From Rhizomys pruinosus (taxonomy: Eukaryota > Chordata > Mammalia > Rodentia > Spalacidae): DNA of 64,000 nt. The stretch is from NCBI GenBank assembly GCA_009823505.1, contig VZQC01008797.1, positions 284,558 through 348,557 on the forward strand, written 5' to 3'. Made by a program: the position numbers and the translations under genes. This document shows, in pieces, positions 22,434 to 33,285 of the stretch. Positions within the stretch are counted from its first letter, which is position 1, and every line of letters starts with the position of its first letter. The notes beneath the pieces were generated by a model. It was not told where the DNA came from. It did not search any database and saw only the letters and a list, made by a program, of their open reading frames with translations.

Positions 22434-22668
22434 GGCTGGAGGGATGCCCTAGCGGTTAAGAGTGCCGACCGTTCTTGAAGAGGACCCAGGTTCGATCCCC
22501 AGAACCCACATGGCGGCTGAGAACCGTCTGTAACTCCAATTCCAGGAGAACTCCAGTTCCAGGGGAATCCGAGACCCTCTTCTGACCTCTGCGGCATTGC
22601 ACGACACGGGTGCACAGACCTGCATGCAGACAGTACACTCATACACATACAAAAATAAATAAAAATTA
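22434..22668 (+). mobile_element. B2 SINE, sense, long subtype
   Basis: Head GGGCTGGAGGGATGCCC, B box GGTTCGATCCCC, doubled CCAATTCCAGG / CAGTTCCAGGG segment, and AAAT tail. Well preserved. Confidence 0.95.
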
Positions 22669-22669
22669 T

Positions 22670-23303
22670 TTAAAACATACATATCCTCTACCTGCTGGAA
22701 TTAAATTTTTAGCTTTTATTTATCAAAACTTGTCTCCATCTCACCTTAGTTTTAAACACATTTCCACTAGATGATGAATTTGAAGTTGATTTAAAAAGTT
22801 TTAATAATGATTTTGAAGATGCCATTCTACTATATTTTGGCTTGCACTATTTTTGAAAAAAATGTTGAATAATCATCCCATGGTTCAGCCACTTATGATA
22901 ACTCTTTCCTCTTCTTAGGGCTTTTAGAATTTTTTTTCTTTGTTCTTCTTTTGGGTTTGGTTTCTGTATTCCAGAAGTTTAAATATGTTCTGCATATGTG
23001 TGGTTTTCAGTGGACTCATTCAACTTGGGATTTGCTAGCTTTTAACTTTTATAGTTTGCTATTTTCATCAAATGTATTTTTTTCGTCCCGTTATTTTTGG
23101 AGTTAACTCTATTACATTATTTTTCTGGGACTCTGACTTCACGTACATTTTGCTCAGAATACGTGTACTCCCATAGGGGAAAGATGCTCTGTTCAGGTGC
23201 TATTTCAAGTCTGTCTGTGCTTTGTGTTGGATATTTGCTAACCTGAACAGTTGCTGAGTTTACTCATCCTTTCTACAGTGCACTTTGTAGTTTGGTCCAA
23301 CTG

Positions 23304-23346
<43 letters not shown>

Positions 23347-23845
23347 AATTGTTAATTGTTTTGAAAACAACAGGATTAGTAAAGACATTTCTGCTAAGAT
23401 TAACAAATCCTTTTCACAATTGTTATGACACGTTTTTTATGATTCTCATGTGACCAGTAAAAGGTAAAAGGAAAATTCAGTCATTGCTGCTGCCACTAGA
23501 AGTAGTTTCTAATGGAGCACAGCAAAGCACAATGATATTCACGTGTGAAAATATCATAATGAAACCCACTATTTTGTAAGCTAAGTAAGAAAACTAAACA
23601 TTTAAAAATTGAAGAGAAAAGTGAACCCAAGGATCCCAGTTACAGAACTCTTATGAAATCACTTAATGAGTTTTTTTTTAGTACTTTCCAGTTTCCAGTT
23701 GCTTGACAATAGAAAGAGTGCCAATAAAATGTGACTTCTTTGCAAAATATTATGCAAACTTGCCAGAAGAGGGCAGGTACCTACCCTTATAACATGTGTT
23801 GTGATTTCACATGATACAGGATGTTTATTAAATGTCATACTTCTT
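22670..23845. other. unassigned AT-rich DNA with a (TG)n tract
   Basis: A TG run lies at about 23305-23343. The T-rich surroundings (TTTATAGTTTGC, GGACTCATTCAACTTGG) may be an old antisense L1, but I cannot place it firmly. Confidence 0.4.
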
Positions 23846-23862
23846 AGCTAGTTCAAACTCTT

Positions 23863-24009
23863 TCTTAGTATTTTTAAGACAGGTTCTCCCTTTAGTCCCA
23901 GATGGCCTGGAGCTCACTGTGTAAACCAGGTTGGCCTTGAACTCCCAGAGATCTTCCTGCCTCTGCCTCCTGAGTGCTGGGATTAAAGGTGTGTGTCACC
24001 ACACCCGGA
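23863..24009 (-). mobile_element. B1 SINE, antisense, with 17-bp target duplication
   Basis: AGCTAGTTCAAACTCTT is present at 23846-23862 and 24010-24026, framing a full antisense B1. Confidence 0.97.
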
Positions 24010-24026
24010 AGCTAGTTCAAACTCTT

Positions 24027-24785
24027 AATGATAATAAGCAGATTTGTGCTTTCAGTTCTGGCCACTGTTAGGAAAGTATGATTTCTGGGCACTCTCATTC
24101 AGCATACTTGCCTAGACTTGAAGCTGCTTTGTTTACAACTGGATTAAACATAGTGCCCTGCCTACAATAAACTCGGTAGTTAGAAAGACAAGTCAGAAAA
24201 TGAATTCTCAACTCAAGAACTTCTCACTTAGCCCTCCCAATGTTGATAAGGACTCTGTATACGGGTCAGAGGTGCTATAACAATACTGGCTCTGAGAGTG
24301 CTTACTTGTATGAGAAGATACAATTAGAGTTATTCATCTAGGACCAAATATATAAGATGATTTGTACATACATCCTAGTATAATAGATAAGGATGTTGGT
24401 CAACCAAATATCACATTCTAAAAGGACTCAGTAGAACAATTATCTGACATATTGCCTTCTGCATGGCAGAGTTTCTAATACACACTTAGGGCTCTCCATG
24501 GGTAGATGGGGGACAGAGGAATGAATGCAGCAAGGGAGAGTGATGATGCTGAGATGGACTTCCAACCATCACTTTCATTGTTCTTGATTATTTCTTGACA
24601 TATAATCAGTTAATCCAGGATATATGAGCTTTTCAGACTACTCTACAAATTGGAATTCAGTTTTGAGAAACTATTTTGTTTCTTATTTTTACATATGTTT
24701 AGAGGTGATGTTCAGGCCTAGTCTTGGTAACAATATGAATTGCTTTCCCTCATCATTGGAAAAAGAGCTTGGTGTAGAAGTTGCA
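24027..24785. other. unassigned intergenic DNA
   Basis: No repeat family or coding signal recognised. Confidence 0.5.
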
Positions 24786-24789
24786 TGAT

Positions 24790-25200
24790 GTTATGGTCTG
24801 AATCTGAAAACTCCACCACAGGCTCTTGTTTATGAATAGTCCATCCCTGATTTGTGGCTATGAAGTCATTAGAAAGTGGAGCCAGACTAATGGAAGCAGG
24901 TCACAAGCAGTGCACCTGGGACGGTGATGGCCGCTCCTGGCTCCTGACCTGAGCTCTCTGCTTCCTGATTGATGTACAGGGGATCAAATGCCAGGTGACC
25001 CAGCCGCCATGTTAGAGCCCCTCCTGCCACCATGTCATCCTGAAATCAGGGATGACAACAGCGAAACAATCAACAAGGTAAAACTTCTCTCCCTTGAAGT
25101 CCTTCTGCCAGGTAATTTGTCAATAAGAAAAGTAGGTAATACAGAAAAAATTATACCAAAGGTAGGATTGTTGCTGTGACAAACCTGATCGTATGATTCT
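24790..25200 (+). mobile_element. 'GTTTGAAT' type repeat, diverged
   Basis: ATGTTATGGTCTGAATCTG start, AGCCGCCATGTTAGAGCC middle, GGATTGTTGCTGTGACAAACC end. Confidence 0.6.
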
Positions 25201-25347
25201 TAGGCATTTGGAAATTTACTATTTTTTTTTATTTTACAAGCATTTATAGCTAAGAGTTTGCCTTGAGTTTCAAAAGATAGTGGACTTTTGAAGTGTTGGA
25301 AGTGTCAGGACCATGAAAACTCTTCAAGGTGGACTGAATATATATTT

Positions 25348-25573
25348 TTTAATTTTTATTTTTTTATTATTTTATGTGTATGAGTGTACTGTCTGCATGT
25401 AGGTTTGTGCACCCGTGTTGTGCAATGTCACGGAGGCCAGAAGAGGGTGTCAGATTCCCTTGGAACTGGAGTTAAAGACGGTTCTTAGCCGCCGTTTGGG
25501 TGCTTGGAATCGAACCCAGGTCCTCTGCAAGAGTAGTCAGTGCTCTTAACCTTTGAGCCATCTCTCCAGCCCC
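25348..25573 (-). mobile_element. B2 SINE, antisense, with target duplication
   Basis: TGGACTGAATATAT occurs at about 25331 and 25574, framing the inverted tail TGTGTATGAGTGTACTGTCT through head GCCATCTCTCCAGCCCC. Confidence 0.97.
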
Positions 25574-25631
25574 TGGACTGAATATATTTTACATTATGAG
25601 TTAACCATGAGCCCATGGGGCAGGAGTGGAA

Positions 25632-25998
25632 TGTTATAGTTTGAATAAGAACCTTCTCCCACAGGCTTGTTTTGTACTTTCAGTCCTTGGCTTGCAGTGC
25701 TGTTTTGAAGGCTGTGGAGACTTCAGAAGATAGGGCAATAGGTGGAGAAAGCAGATCAGTATGGGCAGCCTTTGAAGCTGTTGCCTGTTCCTGATTCTGG
25801 CCCTGAAATTCCTGCTTCCTGGTGTGCACCACGTGAAGACATGCCATCTTGTGCTCCTGTTGTTATGAGAACCAGTCCTGCTACCGTGCCTTCAGTGTCA
25901 TGCCATGATGAACTGAAATCCCTCTGGACCAGTGAGCCCAAATGTACCTTTTCTACTTTATTTGTGTCAGAGATTTTTGTCATTGCATAAGTAAGAAA
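25632..25998 (+). mobile_element. 'GTTTGAAT' type repeat
   Basis: ATGTTATAGTTTGAATAAG start and TTTTGTCATTGCATAAGTAAG end; same family as 3.4 and 9.8 kb. Confidence 0.65.
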
Positions 25999-25999
25999 A

Positions 26000-26610
26000 G
26001 TGACAAAATGTTATAACTTACACTTTCTAGCTTTCCTTCTCCCTTATGACATAGAAATTGAGAGCAGAGTGTAGATAAACATGAAAACAGTTCTTGGCTT
26101 ATAACTAGACTTTCAGCAAAATTGTTTACTACTAGGGAGAAAACAATGTACATGTATTGTACACCTAGGACTTTGAAATTCAAGCTGGAGATATACAATG
26201 ATTCAACATCTAGTAGTTGTGTGGTCAAAATAGAGAATGACCAACTCATAAAGATACTAAGCAGAATTTCAGTCTTTCAGTTATTTTGAGGCCTGAATAG
26301 TACATTGTTAACCAAGGTAAAATGACATTCTATAGTGGATTTTTAAACCCTTATCCTGATTAAATTATAGTTTATTTCTTCATCCTGTCATGTGCAAACA
26401 GGTATTCCAATGGGAAAAGTGCCTTTCCTCCAACACTTAGGTAGAAATCCCCGTTTCCTTCTTCTTGTCACTTTACCAGCTTCAATTCAAGATTCACAGA
26501 AAGGAAATAGAATGTGAGGAATCCCTCGTGAAAGTCTGTAGGAGTGTGGCTTTGCTTGCTGGTCATGGCCATATTATCTAGTGTATAGTTTCCATTTTAT
26601 CTTAACTTAG
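26000..26610. other. unassigned intergenic DNA
   Basis: No recognised repeat or gene. Confidence 0.5.
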
Positions 26611-26617
26611 GGTCAAC

Positions 26618-26765
26618 TTTTTTTTGAAACAGGGTCTAACTATGTAGCCAAGGCTGGCCTGAAACTCTCGGTATGTATACCATACTTCCTTCAAACTCAA
26701 AGAGGTCCATCCACCTTTGCCTCCTGAGTGCTGATATTAAAGGCATGTGCCACAACACCAGGCAT
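26618..26765 (-). mobile_element. B1 SINE, antisense, diverged
   Basis: TTTGAAACAGGGTCTAACTA, CCAAGGCTGGCCTGAAACTC and ATTAAAGGCATGTGCCAC, with an insertion between the two halves. Confidence 0.8.
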
Positions 26766-27189
26766 GAGTTTTAAGGTGAGATTACCAAGGTTTTTGTCTA
26801 TATGTAATTGCTTCTGTGCTATTTAATGAAGAGGCTGTCCTGTTTCAAGGACTTGGTTTTCCACCTTGTCATAAGTCTAGTTCTATAGGTCTGTTACTGA
26901 GCCCTGCTCTGTTTCATTGAATTACATGTCCCTCCCTCCATCGCAGCCATACTGTCTTAATTATCATAAATAGCAACTCTTAAGAATCAATGGAGTTTCT
27001 TTCAGCTTCATTCTTCTTTTTCAAAATTATCGTAGCTATTCTGGTTCCTGTGACAACACAGAATTGAGTCAGCTACCTTCTACTTCCAAACACCTTACTG
27101 GAATTTTGATAGGAATTCCATGTTAACTTGGAGAGAATAGTTGTGTTCACTTGATTAATTTTTCCATCTGGGAATACAGCTGTCTGTCC

Positions 27190-28103
27190 CTTTTTTTGGT
27201 TTTGCTTTTATTGATGTTTTGTGTATTTCAGACATCATTTCTCAGTTCAGTTTAGACATATTCCCCTTTCCCTTCCCCCCACCCCAGATCATGCACTCTG
27301 CCATAACTGTCCTGCATCTTTCTCTCAGTCTTTTTTTATATTTAGGAATTCATATTTTCCTCCTTTAATTTTATATTACTCTAAAATATGAATTAATACT
27401 TTCCACTCATAAACAGTAATTACAGAGTCTGAAAGTAAGTGGTGGATCGATTCTAGAGGCTGTTAAGAGATTTACATTTAAACAATGTAGTTGCTTTCAG
27501 ATAAACAGAAATTTAACAATAATATTGTTCAGCTTGCCTTTTATCTGGGGATTTGGTGTTAGCATCCATAAATGAGGGAGACCATTTGCCACTTGTTTTT
27601 CTGGGACTGTGTTACTTCACTTAGCATAATAGCTTCGAGTTCCATCCATTTACCTGCAAAGTTCATGATGTCATCTTTCTTTACTGCTGAGTAGTACTCC
27701 ATTGTGTAGACATACCACATTTTTGTCATCCACTCGTCAGGTGAGGGGCATTTGGGTTGGTTCCAGCTCTTCACTATTGTGAAGAGAGCTACAATAAACA
27801 TGGCTATGCATGTATCTCTGTGGTAGGATGAGTCTTGTGGGCATATACCCAGGAGTGGTATGACTGGGTCAGGTGGTAGGCTCATTTTGAGTCTTTTAAG
27901 GGTTCTCCACACTGCTTTCCATAGTGGTCGAACAAGTTTACATTCCCACCAGCAGTGGATGAGTGTTCGCTTTTCCCCACAACCTCTCCAGCATTTGGTG
28001 TGTTTTGTGTTCTTGATCTTAGCCAGTCGTATAGAGTGGGATGATATCTGAGAGTGGTTTTCATTTGCATTTCCTTAATTATTAATGATGTTGAATACTT
28101 TTC
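27190..28103 (-). mobile_element. younger 5'-truncated L1, antisense, 26-bp target duplication
   Basis: The 3' end is the T-run at 27190. The 117-codon antisense frame at 27559-27912 is the C-terminal part of L1 ORF2 ([28 protein letters not shown]). A 26-bp direct repeat, CCATCTGGG... to ...GTCTGTCC, lies at 27164-27189 and 28104-28129. L1 ORF2 is a reverse transcriptase/endonuclease; this copy is far too short to be active. Confidence 0.93.
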
Positions 28104-28507
28104 CCATCTGGGAATACAGCTGTCTGTCCTTCTATTTATAATTGATTTTATTTTATTTCATTTTGAACTTTTTTAATTTTCCAACATCTGTATTCTGTGC
28201 ATATTTTGTTAAGTTTACATGTAAATATTGCTTTATTTGAGGGTAATGTCATTTTTAGCTCTCAGAATTTTATAATTCAATACAAATATTGTGAGATAAA
28301 TTTTAGTTTCATATTGTTATTGTCAATATATAGAAATGTATTTCATTTATATGTATTGATATTAGATTTTCATTTTGGGAACCAGAAATTTTCCATGTGC
28401 ATTGTAGACTGCTTGGGATTGTCTACACAGACAATCATGCCATCTATAATTGGGCACAGTTTTATTTTTCTTTCCAACTGACATGCATTTTCCTATTTAT
28501 TTATTTA

Positions 28508-28628
28508 TTGTCTTTTTGAGACAGGGTCTCCTTATGGCCCCAGTTGTCTTGGAACTCACTATGTAGACCAGGCTGGCCTTGAATACATAGAGATTGGCCT
28601 GCCTCTGCCTCCCAAGGGCTGGAATTAA
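28508..28628 (-). mobile_element. B1 SINE, antisense, inside old L1
   Basis: TTTTGAGACAGGGTCTCC to TCCCAAGGGCTGGAATTAAG; the distal 20 bp of a usual B1 are missing. Confidence 0.9.
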
Positions 28629-28731
28629 GTTCCATTGTATTTTTAGTTTGATAAGAGAAATATTTTTAATTATATCACCAATCACTGAGTATTTTTTAAT
28701 TCATTTACTTCATGCTGGGTTACGTCAGGTC

Positions 28732-28733
<2 letters not shown>

Positions 28734-28763
<30 letters not shown>

Positions 28764-28764
28764 N
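28734..28764. other. T-run ending in an N
   Basis: About 30 T followed by an ambiguous base. The sequence right of the N belongs to a different element (LTR-like repeat), so part of the flank may be missing from the assembly. Confidence 0.75.
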
Positions 28765-29265
28765 TCTATTGTCAAAGCTTTAAAGCTCATTTTTTACACT
28801 GTCCAGCACCTATGTAACCACAAGGCATAAGAATGGAATCCTCAGAGTTAAAAGTTAATATTAACTTTGCTTTGCTGCGAAACTGTTAAATTGCTTAGCT
28901 GAATGGCTGTCTATTATTGTTTCAGTTTGTTGATTTCTAAACTAAATGATTATACCATAACACGTATTAGCTTTAGGGCATATAAAAATAAACTTTGGGA
29001 CCCAAGGAACAGAGAAGAAAAGAAATCAGCAGAGTGGTAAATTTTTGGCAAGGCCCTCTGCACAGGACCAGAAAAGGCAAAAAGCTCTCTGATCCTTAGG
29101 TCAGGAATTTGGCAGAGTGGTAAACCAGAAAGGCTCTCTGCAAAGGACCAGATAAGGCAAATGCTCTCTGATTCTTAGGTCAGGAATTCGGCAGAGTGGC
29201 AAACTGGCAAGGCCCTCTGCACAGGACCAGAGAAGGCAAAAGCTCTCTGAGCCTTAGGTCAGGAA
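28765..29265 (+). mobile_element. LTR-like repeat with roughly 70-bp internal tandem repeats
   Basis: TCTATTGTCAAAGCTTTAAAGC through GCATATAAAAATAAACTTTGGG (TATA-like and AATAAA-like), then about three tandem units each holding GGCAGAGTGG...CTCTGCACAGGACCAG...CTCTCTGA. A second copy lies at 34690-35275. The layout suggests an LTR; no retroviral frame adjoins. Confidence 0.55.
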
Positions 29266-29340
29266 ATCTGCAAGGCCAGCCTGGTATACATAGAGAGTTC
29301 CAGGACAGCTGGGGCTACAGGGAGACCCTGTCTGGAAAAG
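29266..29340 (+). mobile_element. B1 3' fragment, sense
   Basis: AGGCCAGCCTGGTATACATA to ACCCTGTCTGG; 5' half absent. Confidence 0.85.
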
Positions 29341-29372
29341 ACCACCACCACCAACAAAAAAGAACCCTCTTC

Positions 29373-29521
29373 TTAGGCAAGGTGTGGTGGCCAATGCCTT
29401 TAATCCCAGGACTAGGGAAGCAGAGGCAGGTGGATCTCTGGGAGTTCAAGACCAGCCTGGTCTACATAGTGAGTTCCAGGACAGCTGGGGCTAAAGGGAG
29501 ACCCTATCTCACAAAGCCAAA

Positions 29522-29564
<43 letters not shown>

Positions 29565-29565
29565 A
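29373..29565 (+). mobile_element. B1 SINE, sense, with (AAAT)n tail
   Basis: GGCAAGGTGTGGTGGCC to GAGACCCTATCTCAC, then AAATA units. The left edge of shared block 2 lies in this B1: unit 2 begins at CCAGCACTTGGG within it. Confidence 0.92.
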
Positions 29566-29930
29566 TACTCCCTTCCTGCTTTGGCCCACTACTACAGCCT
29601 CCCTTCTCCATCCAGAGGCTGTGGTCAGCTGCACTTTAAATCAATTTGGCTAATTAAAATTTGATAGAGTCTGGGTGGTCTTTCCTAGGGCCCCAACTCC
29701 ATAATGGATTGATGAAGTCCCTCTGGATAGAATACAGCTAGGGGAATAGGAACAGCATTTATTTGTCTCAAGGGTTAGTAATAACAGTTGGGGCTTTTTG
29801 TTTTTGTTTTGTTTTGTTTTAAAGAGGACATCAAGTTAGAGTTGGGAGGATGAAGGTACTAAAGGAAATTGGATAGAAATAATGGGGAATAGATATGATA
29901 CTCTCAAAGAATAAGGGTTGTTTGTTTGTC
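29566..29930 (+). mobile_element. probable LTR-like piece and L1 3'UTR-like fragment
   Basis: GTCTGGGTGGTCTTTCC near 29665 looks U5-like. TAGAGTTGGGAGGATG and ATGGGGAATAGATATGA near 29835-29900 resemble a rodent L1 3' end. Shared with 52841-53215. Confidence 0.45.
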
Positions 29931-29933
29931 TTT

Positions 29934-30066
29934 TTGAGACAGGGTCTCCCTTTAGTCCCAGTAGGCCTGGAGCTCCCTTTGTAGACCAGGCTGGCCTTGA
30001 ACTCCCAGAGATCAGCCTGCCTCTGCCTCACGCATGCTGGGATTAAAGGCGTGCACCACCATGCCT
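29934..30066 (-). mobile_element. B1 SINE, antisense
   Basis: TTTTGAGACAGGGTCTCCC to GCGTGCACCACCATGCC. Present also in unit 2 at 53230-53368, so it predates the duplication. Confidence 0.93.
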
Positions 30067-30099
30067 AGCAGAAGTATGATTTTGAAGAGTAGGATCCTA

Positions 30100-30212
30100 T
30101 CAACTTGGCCCGCGCCAAATTCCAGCACTCTAGAGGCAGAGATAGCCTGGACTAAATAGCCAGTTTCAAGTCAGCTAAAGCTACAGGGAGAGCCTGTCTC
30201 AAAAAGTCAGCC
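30100..30212 (+). mobile_element. old B1, sense
   Basis: GGCCCGCGCCAAATTCCAGC, AGAGGCAGAGATAGCC and GAGAGCCTGTCTCAAAA; shared with 53403-53510. Confidence 0.75.
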
Positions 30213-30423
30213 TTTCTATCTCAAAGAGCATTGCTGAACACGTATCATATTATATATATATGGCAAGTTTGCACTCCTTGAAAAACTGTTTTCCTGAGTT
30301 GGATGTGATAAAAATCAGTGAAATAAACATCGAGGAAAAAATTAAAATAAGAAAATAATTAAAAAAATTTTTTTAGAATTCGTATATATTCGCAGATTTT
30401 TATTGCGGTGGGAAAAAATGTGT

Positions 30424-31149
30424 CGCCCAAGGTAGCCTGGAACTCCACATCCTCCTGCCTCTGCCTCCTTCAGCAAATCCTACCGGTGAGCACCACCACC
30501 ACCAGCAGCTGAGTACTTGCCCCAAGGACTACTTGAACTAAAGAAAAGATGACGCAAAGCAATGGAAAACAATGAATTTTTTAAATGTAATTTTGTATGT
30601 AAAAAAAAAACAATGAATTTTTACTGTCCTTAGATGACCTAACCAGGAGGAGTGACCAACATTCCGCCTAATGAACCGGCTGTATATGCGAAGTAAATGG
30701 ACAAAGTACAAGAGGAAAGAGCCATGAAGCATGTGTAGGATGCAGCCCAGAGGATCTCGGGAAAATGTCCATTTCCTGGGAGCCCCGCACTGCTCCAAAA
30801 CCCAGATGCCAAGAGCCGCAAAGAGCGTCCAGAAGCCGGATGTCGCGGAGCAGACGCAGAAGAGGGGATGTTTGTGTGTGAGAATATCCGTTGGCTCGAA
30901 ATTCAATTGGAAATGAAGTTAATGAATTGGACTGAATTGAATTTGTGAGGGTGCGTTTGAGAGTTGAATGAAAAGTGAAGAGAAGATTTGAAGGAGAGAG
31001 CAGGCATTGAGAAGACGAGGTAGGTATTGGGCGAGTTCCCAGGATGTGAGTTGTGAAGAAAAGAGAAGGAAGCAAGAATGAAAGGTAATTGGGGGAGAGG
31101 ACTTCTAAACCAAAGTGCGTGAGTTTTGAGTGTTGGAGACGCAAAAAGG
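30424..31149 (+). promoter_or_regulatory. alpha-1 module: B1v (antisense) plus TGACGCAA site
   Basis: Antisense B1v at 30425-30509 (TCAGCAAATCCTACCGGTGAG) is followed 41 bp later by TGACGCAA (30550-30557), the composite bZIP (C/EBP-ATF type) core. Purine-rich sequence with GAATTGAATTTGTGAGGG follows. Conserved in unit 2 at 53700-54418 and, diverged, at 43.4-44.0 kb. Promoter function is inferred from motif layout only. Confidence 0.5.
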
Positions 31150-31664
31150 GTCCCATGTAGCCCAAGCTGGCCTTGAACTCCAGATCCGCCTGCCTCTCTC
31201 TCTCTTCAGCGTGTCCTACCGGTGTGCGCTACCACTACAGACAGAAAAGTCTGCTGCTGAAATTCTAGTTAACCATGTTTCCGGATGACGCAACTGCCCG
31301 GCCCCGCCCTGCTCCACCCCTTCTCCGCAGGTCTTTGCATTGGCCTCTCCCTCTCTAAACCATACTGCCTGGGCCTTACAGGAAATGAACAAATGCGCTT
31401 CCTTCTTCAGCTACTTCTTCTATGCACGAAGGTTGATGTTTGCACAGCTTTCAAACGACTCAAACTCTGAAAGCTCCACTGAAATACGAGAAACCTATTG
31501 GGCAAGTTCACGGCTTCCGAGTTGGAAAAAAAAAGAAAACGAAACAAGAAGGAAAATCCCGACTGGAAGCCAAGATTGAAGGGGTGAAAAAAAAAACAAA
31601 AACAAATGGAGGGCACGATTGAAAGGGGGAGCGCCTGCAGATTTGTGTTTTGGCGGAGAAAAAG
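31150..31664 (+). promoter_or_regulatory. alpha-2 module: B1v, ETS/TGACGCAA, GC box and ATTGG
   Basis: Antisense B1v (31150-31240), then GTTTCCGGATGACGCAAC (31278-31295) combining an ETS-like CCGGA with TGACGCAA. GCCCCGCCC follows at 31303 and GCATTGGCC, an inverted CCAAT, at 31337. This is a compact CpG-containing promoter layout pointing right. Unit 2 keeps the same order at 54419-54934. Confidence 0.55.
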
Positions 31665-32300
31665 AGGTCTATGGAGCCCAGGCTGGCCTACAATTCCAGA
31701 TCCACCTGCCTCGGCCTCTTCAGCATATCCTACCGGTGGGCGCCACCACCACCGACAACAGTTGACTTCTCTGGAGAAATACTGGAGATTAGGGAATGAT
31801 GATGCAAGCAAAAGAAATTAGTGCAATGTTTTCCTAGGTTTTAAAACTCACCACAAGTTACCGACGTTCCACAACGACTGGGCTCCCTAGAAATTCCCAA
31901 TCTCTTTCCAAACCCACACTCTCAAACTCGCACTCGCACACCCACTAGGCCTACTCCGCACCATTCAGTCCCCCAAGGAAGCCCTGGCCTCCCGCCGCAG
32001 CCCCACCTTTCACCCACTACTTCACACACGCGCCGCTCACCCCCTGCCGCTCACACACGGAAACAAACACCAGCACACGCCCACCACTCCCGCTAAGCCC
32101 AAGCCTGACCCAGCTCCTGCTCACATCTTTTGCAGTCTCTCACTCCCAGCCCTCTCCTGCCTCTCTCTCTGCTTCCCTTTGCCCTCTCCACCTCCCACCT
32201 CTATGCATTCGGCTTGTGTTGGTTAGGAATAGAAATGGAAAGAGGCACAGGTGGAAAAAGGAAGGAACTAACCTCCGTGGTTCAAATTGACCTTTGATTA
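31665..32300 (+). promoter_or_regulatory. alpha-3 module: B1v plus TGATGCAA site and C-rich tail
   Basis: Antisense B1v (31666-31757) then AATGATGATGCAAG; TGATGCAA (31800-31807) matches the C/EBP-ATF response core. TTTTCCTAGG and a C-rich stretch to 32200 follow. Unit 2 (54935-55575) reads TGATTCAA at this place, a substitution that should weaken the site. The inverted beta-1 module carries the matching AATGATGTCAT...TTTCCTAGG. Confidence 0.5.
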
Positions 32301-32418
32301 GTCAACGAAGGGTGTTCTATTGTCTAGTATCATCTTCAATTTATTTCAGCCCTCATTTGTGCTAACTCAGAAACCAGAAACCACCACTTCCAGAAAAAGA
32401 GCACTGCAAAGATTTCTG
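32301..32418. other. deletion-junction segment shared by the two units
   Basis: TTCTATTGTCTAGTATCATC at about 32329 is the left stub of an antisense L1 still longer in unit 2. The segment to 32418 matches 58257-58363, after which unit 2 jumps to the HMGB1 3' remnant. Confidence 0.75.
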
Positions 32419-33285
32419 GCTAGGATCTAGATTATTTGATTGACTACAGGTTGTTTTCACAGGAACATAGTGAGCACTGAGGAAGGCAAGCGTCTGTGCA
32501 CAGTAGTGTGCAGCACTGCTGTGTGCATAGAGCTCTAGAAGATCACGCCCCAAGTCAGAAATAAGACTTGCTGGTTTTAGGCTCCTCCCCCAGGAAACGA
32601 AGGTGGCTGTACCATACATCAGGGCTCCCACCCTCATACCTAGGCCCGAAGGCAGGAGTAGTGTTGGCCTGGTGTGGCCCACCGATGGATTTGAGGGGAA
32701 GGAGTAAGGCAGGCGGGATAGAGGATGGCAGGGAGGGGGAAGGAATATCTGGAGGGTCTAGTTGAGGTGCGAGGAGGCTACGGCGGCGGGGAGATAGGGG
32801 GGGAGAGGAGATGGAGCTGGAGGTACCGTTGAGGAGGATGGCATAGGAGGAGGGGGGACGGGTAGAGTGTTAGAGGCCAGGCGGCGGGCATATCTGAGAC
32901 GCCAAGTTACACTCCTAGGGTGAGGATTTCTGGTGGAGCAGGAGGAGGCGGATGTGGGGAGAGTTGTCCCCACGCACGGCCCAAGCTGCGGGCTCCTACC
33001 ACTAGATATCCGTTTCTTCCCCTTTCACCCAACAAAGACACGGCCAATATACTCAATCTAAAAGACACTGAGCTCTTATAAAGACCAGCGCCGGTGGCGG
33101 CAACCAGACCGGACACCCCACACACCGGTGATCAAGTAGCGAGAGCCAGAGAGAGAGGCCCAGCCAGACGGGCACTGGCCAACTCTGTGCCTCCCTGAGG
33201 AAAAAATCACGGCTGCACAGACTTGAACCGCAGTACAATTTGTACCCATACAGAATAAATAAAAATTAAAAAAAAATAAAAAACG
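32419..33285. other. unit-1-only segment with a G-rich purine tract
   Basis: No family recognised. About 32690-32965 is strongly G-rich (GGCGGCGGGGAGATAGGG, AGGAGGAGGGGGGACGGG) and could form quadruplexes. A degenerate B2-like tail (GCTGCACAGACTTG to AATAAATAAAAATT) lies at about 33208-33268. Confidence 0.5.

Larger units (their letters stand above)
26850..28700 (-). mobile_element. older L1 fragment, antisense, split by a younger L1 and a B1
   Basis: T-rich antisense ORF2-like sequence before 27189 and after 28104 (TTGTCTACACAGACAATCATG near 28420 matches the inverted RT region). The 27190-28103 L1 and the B1 at 28508-28628 sit inside it. Coding potential is gone. Confidence 0.7.
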
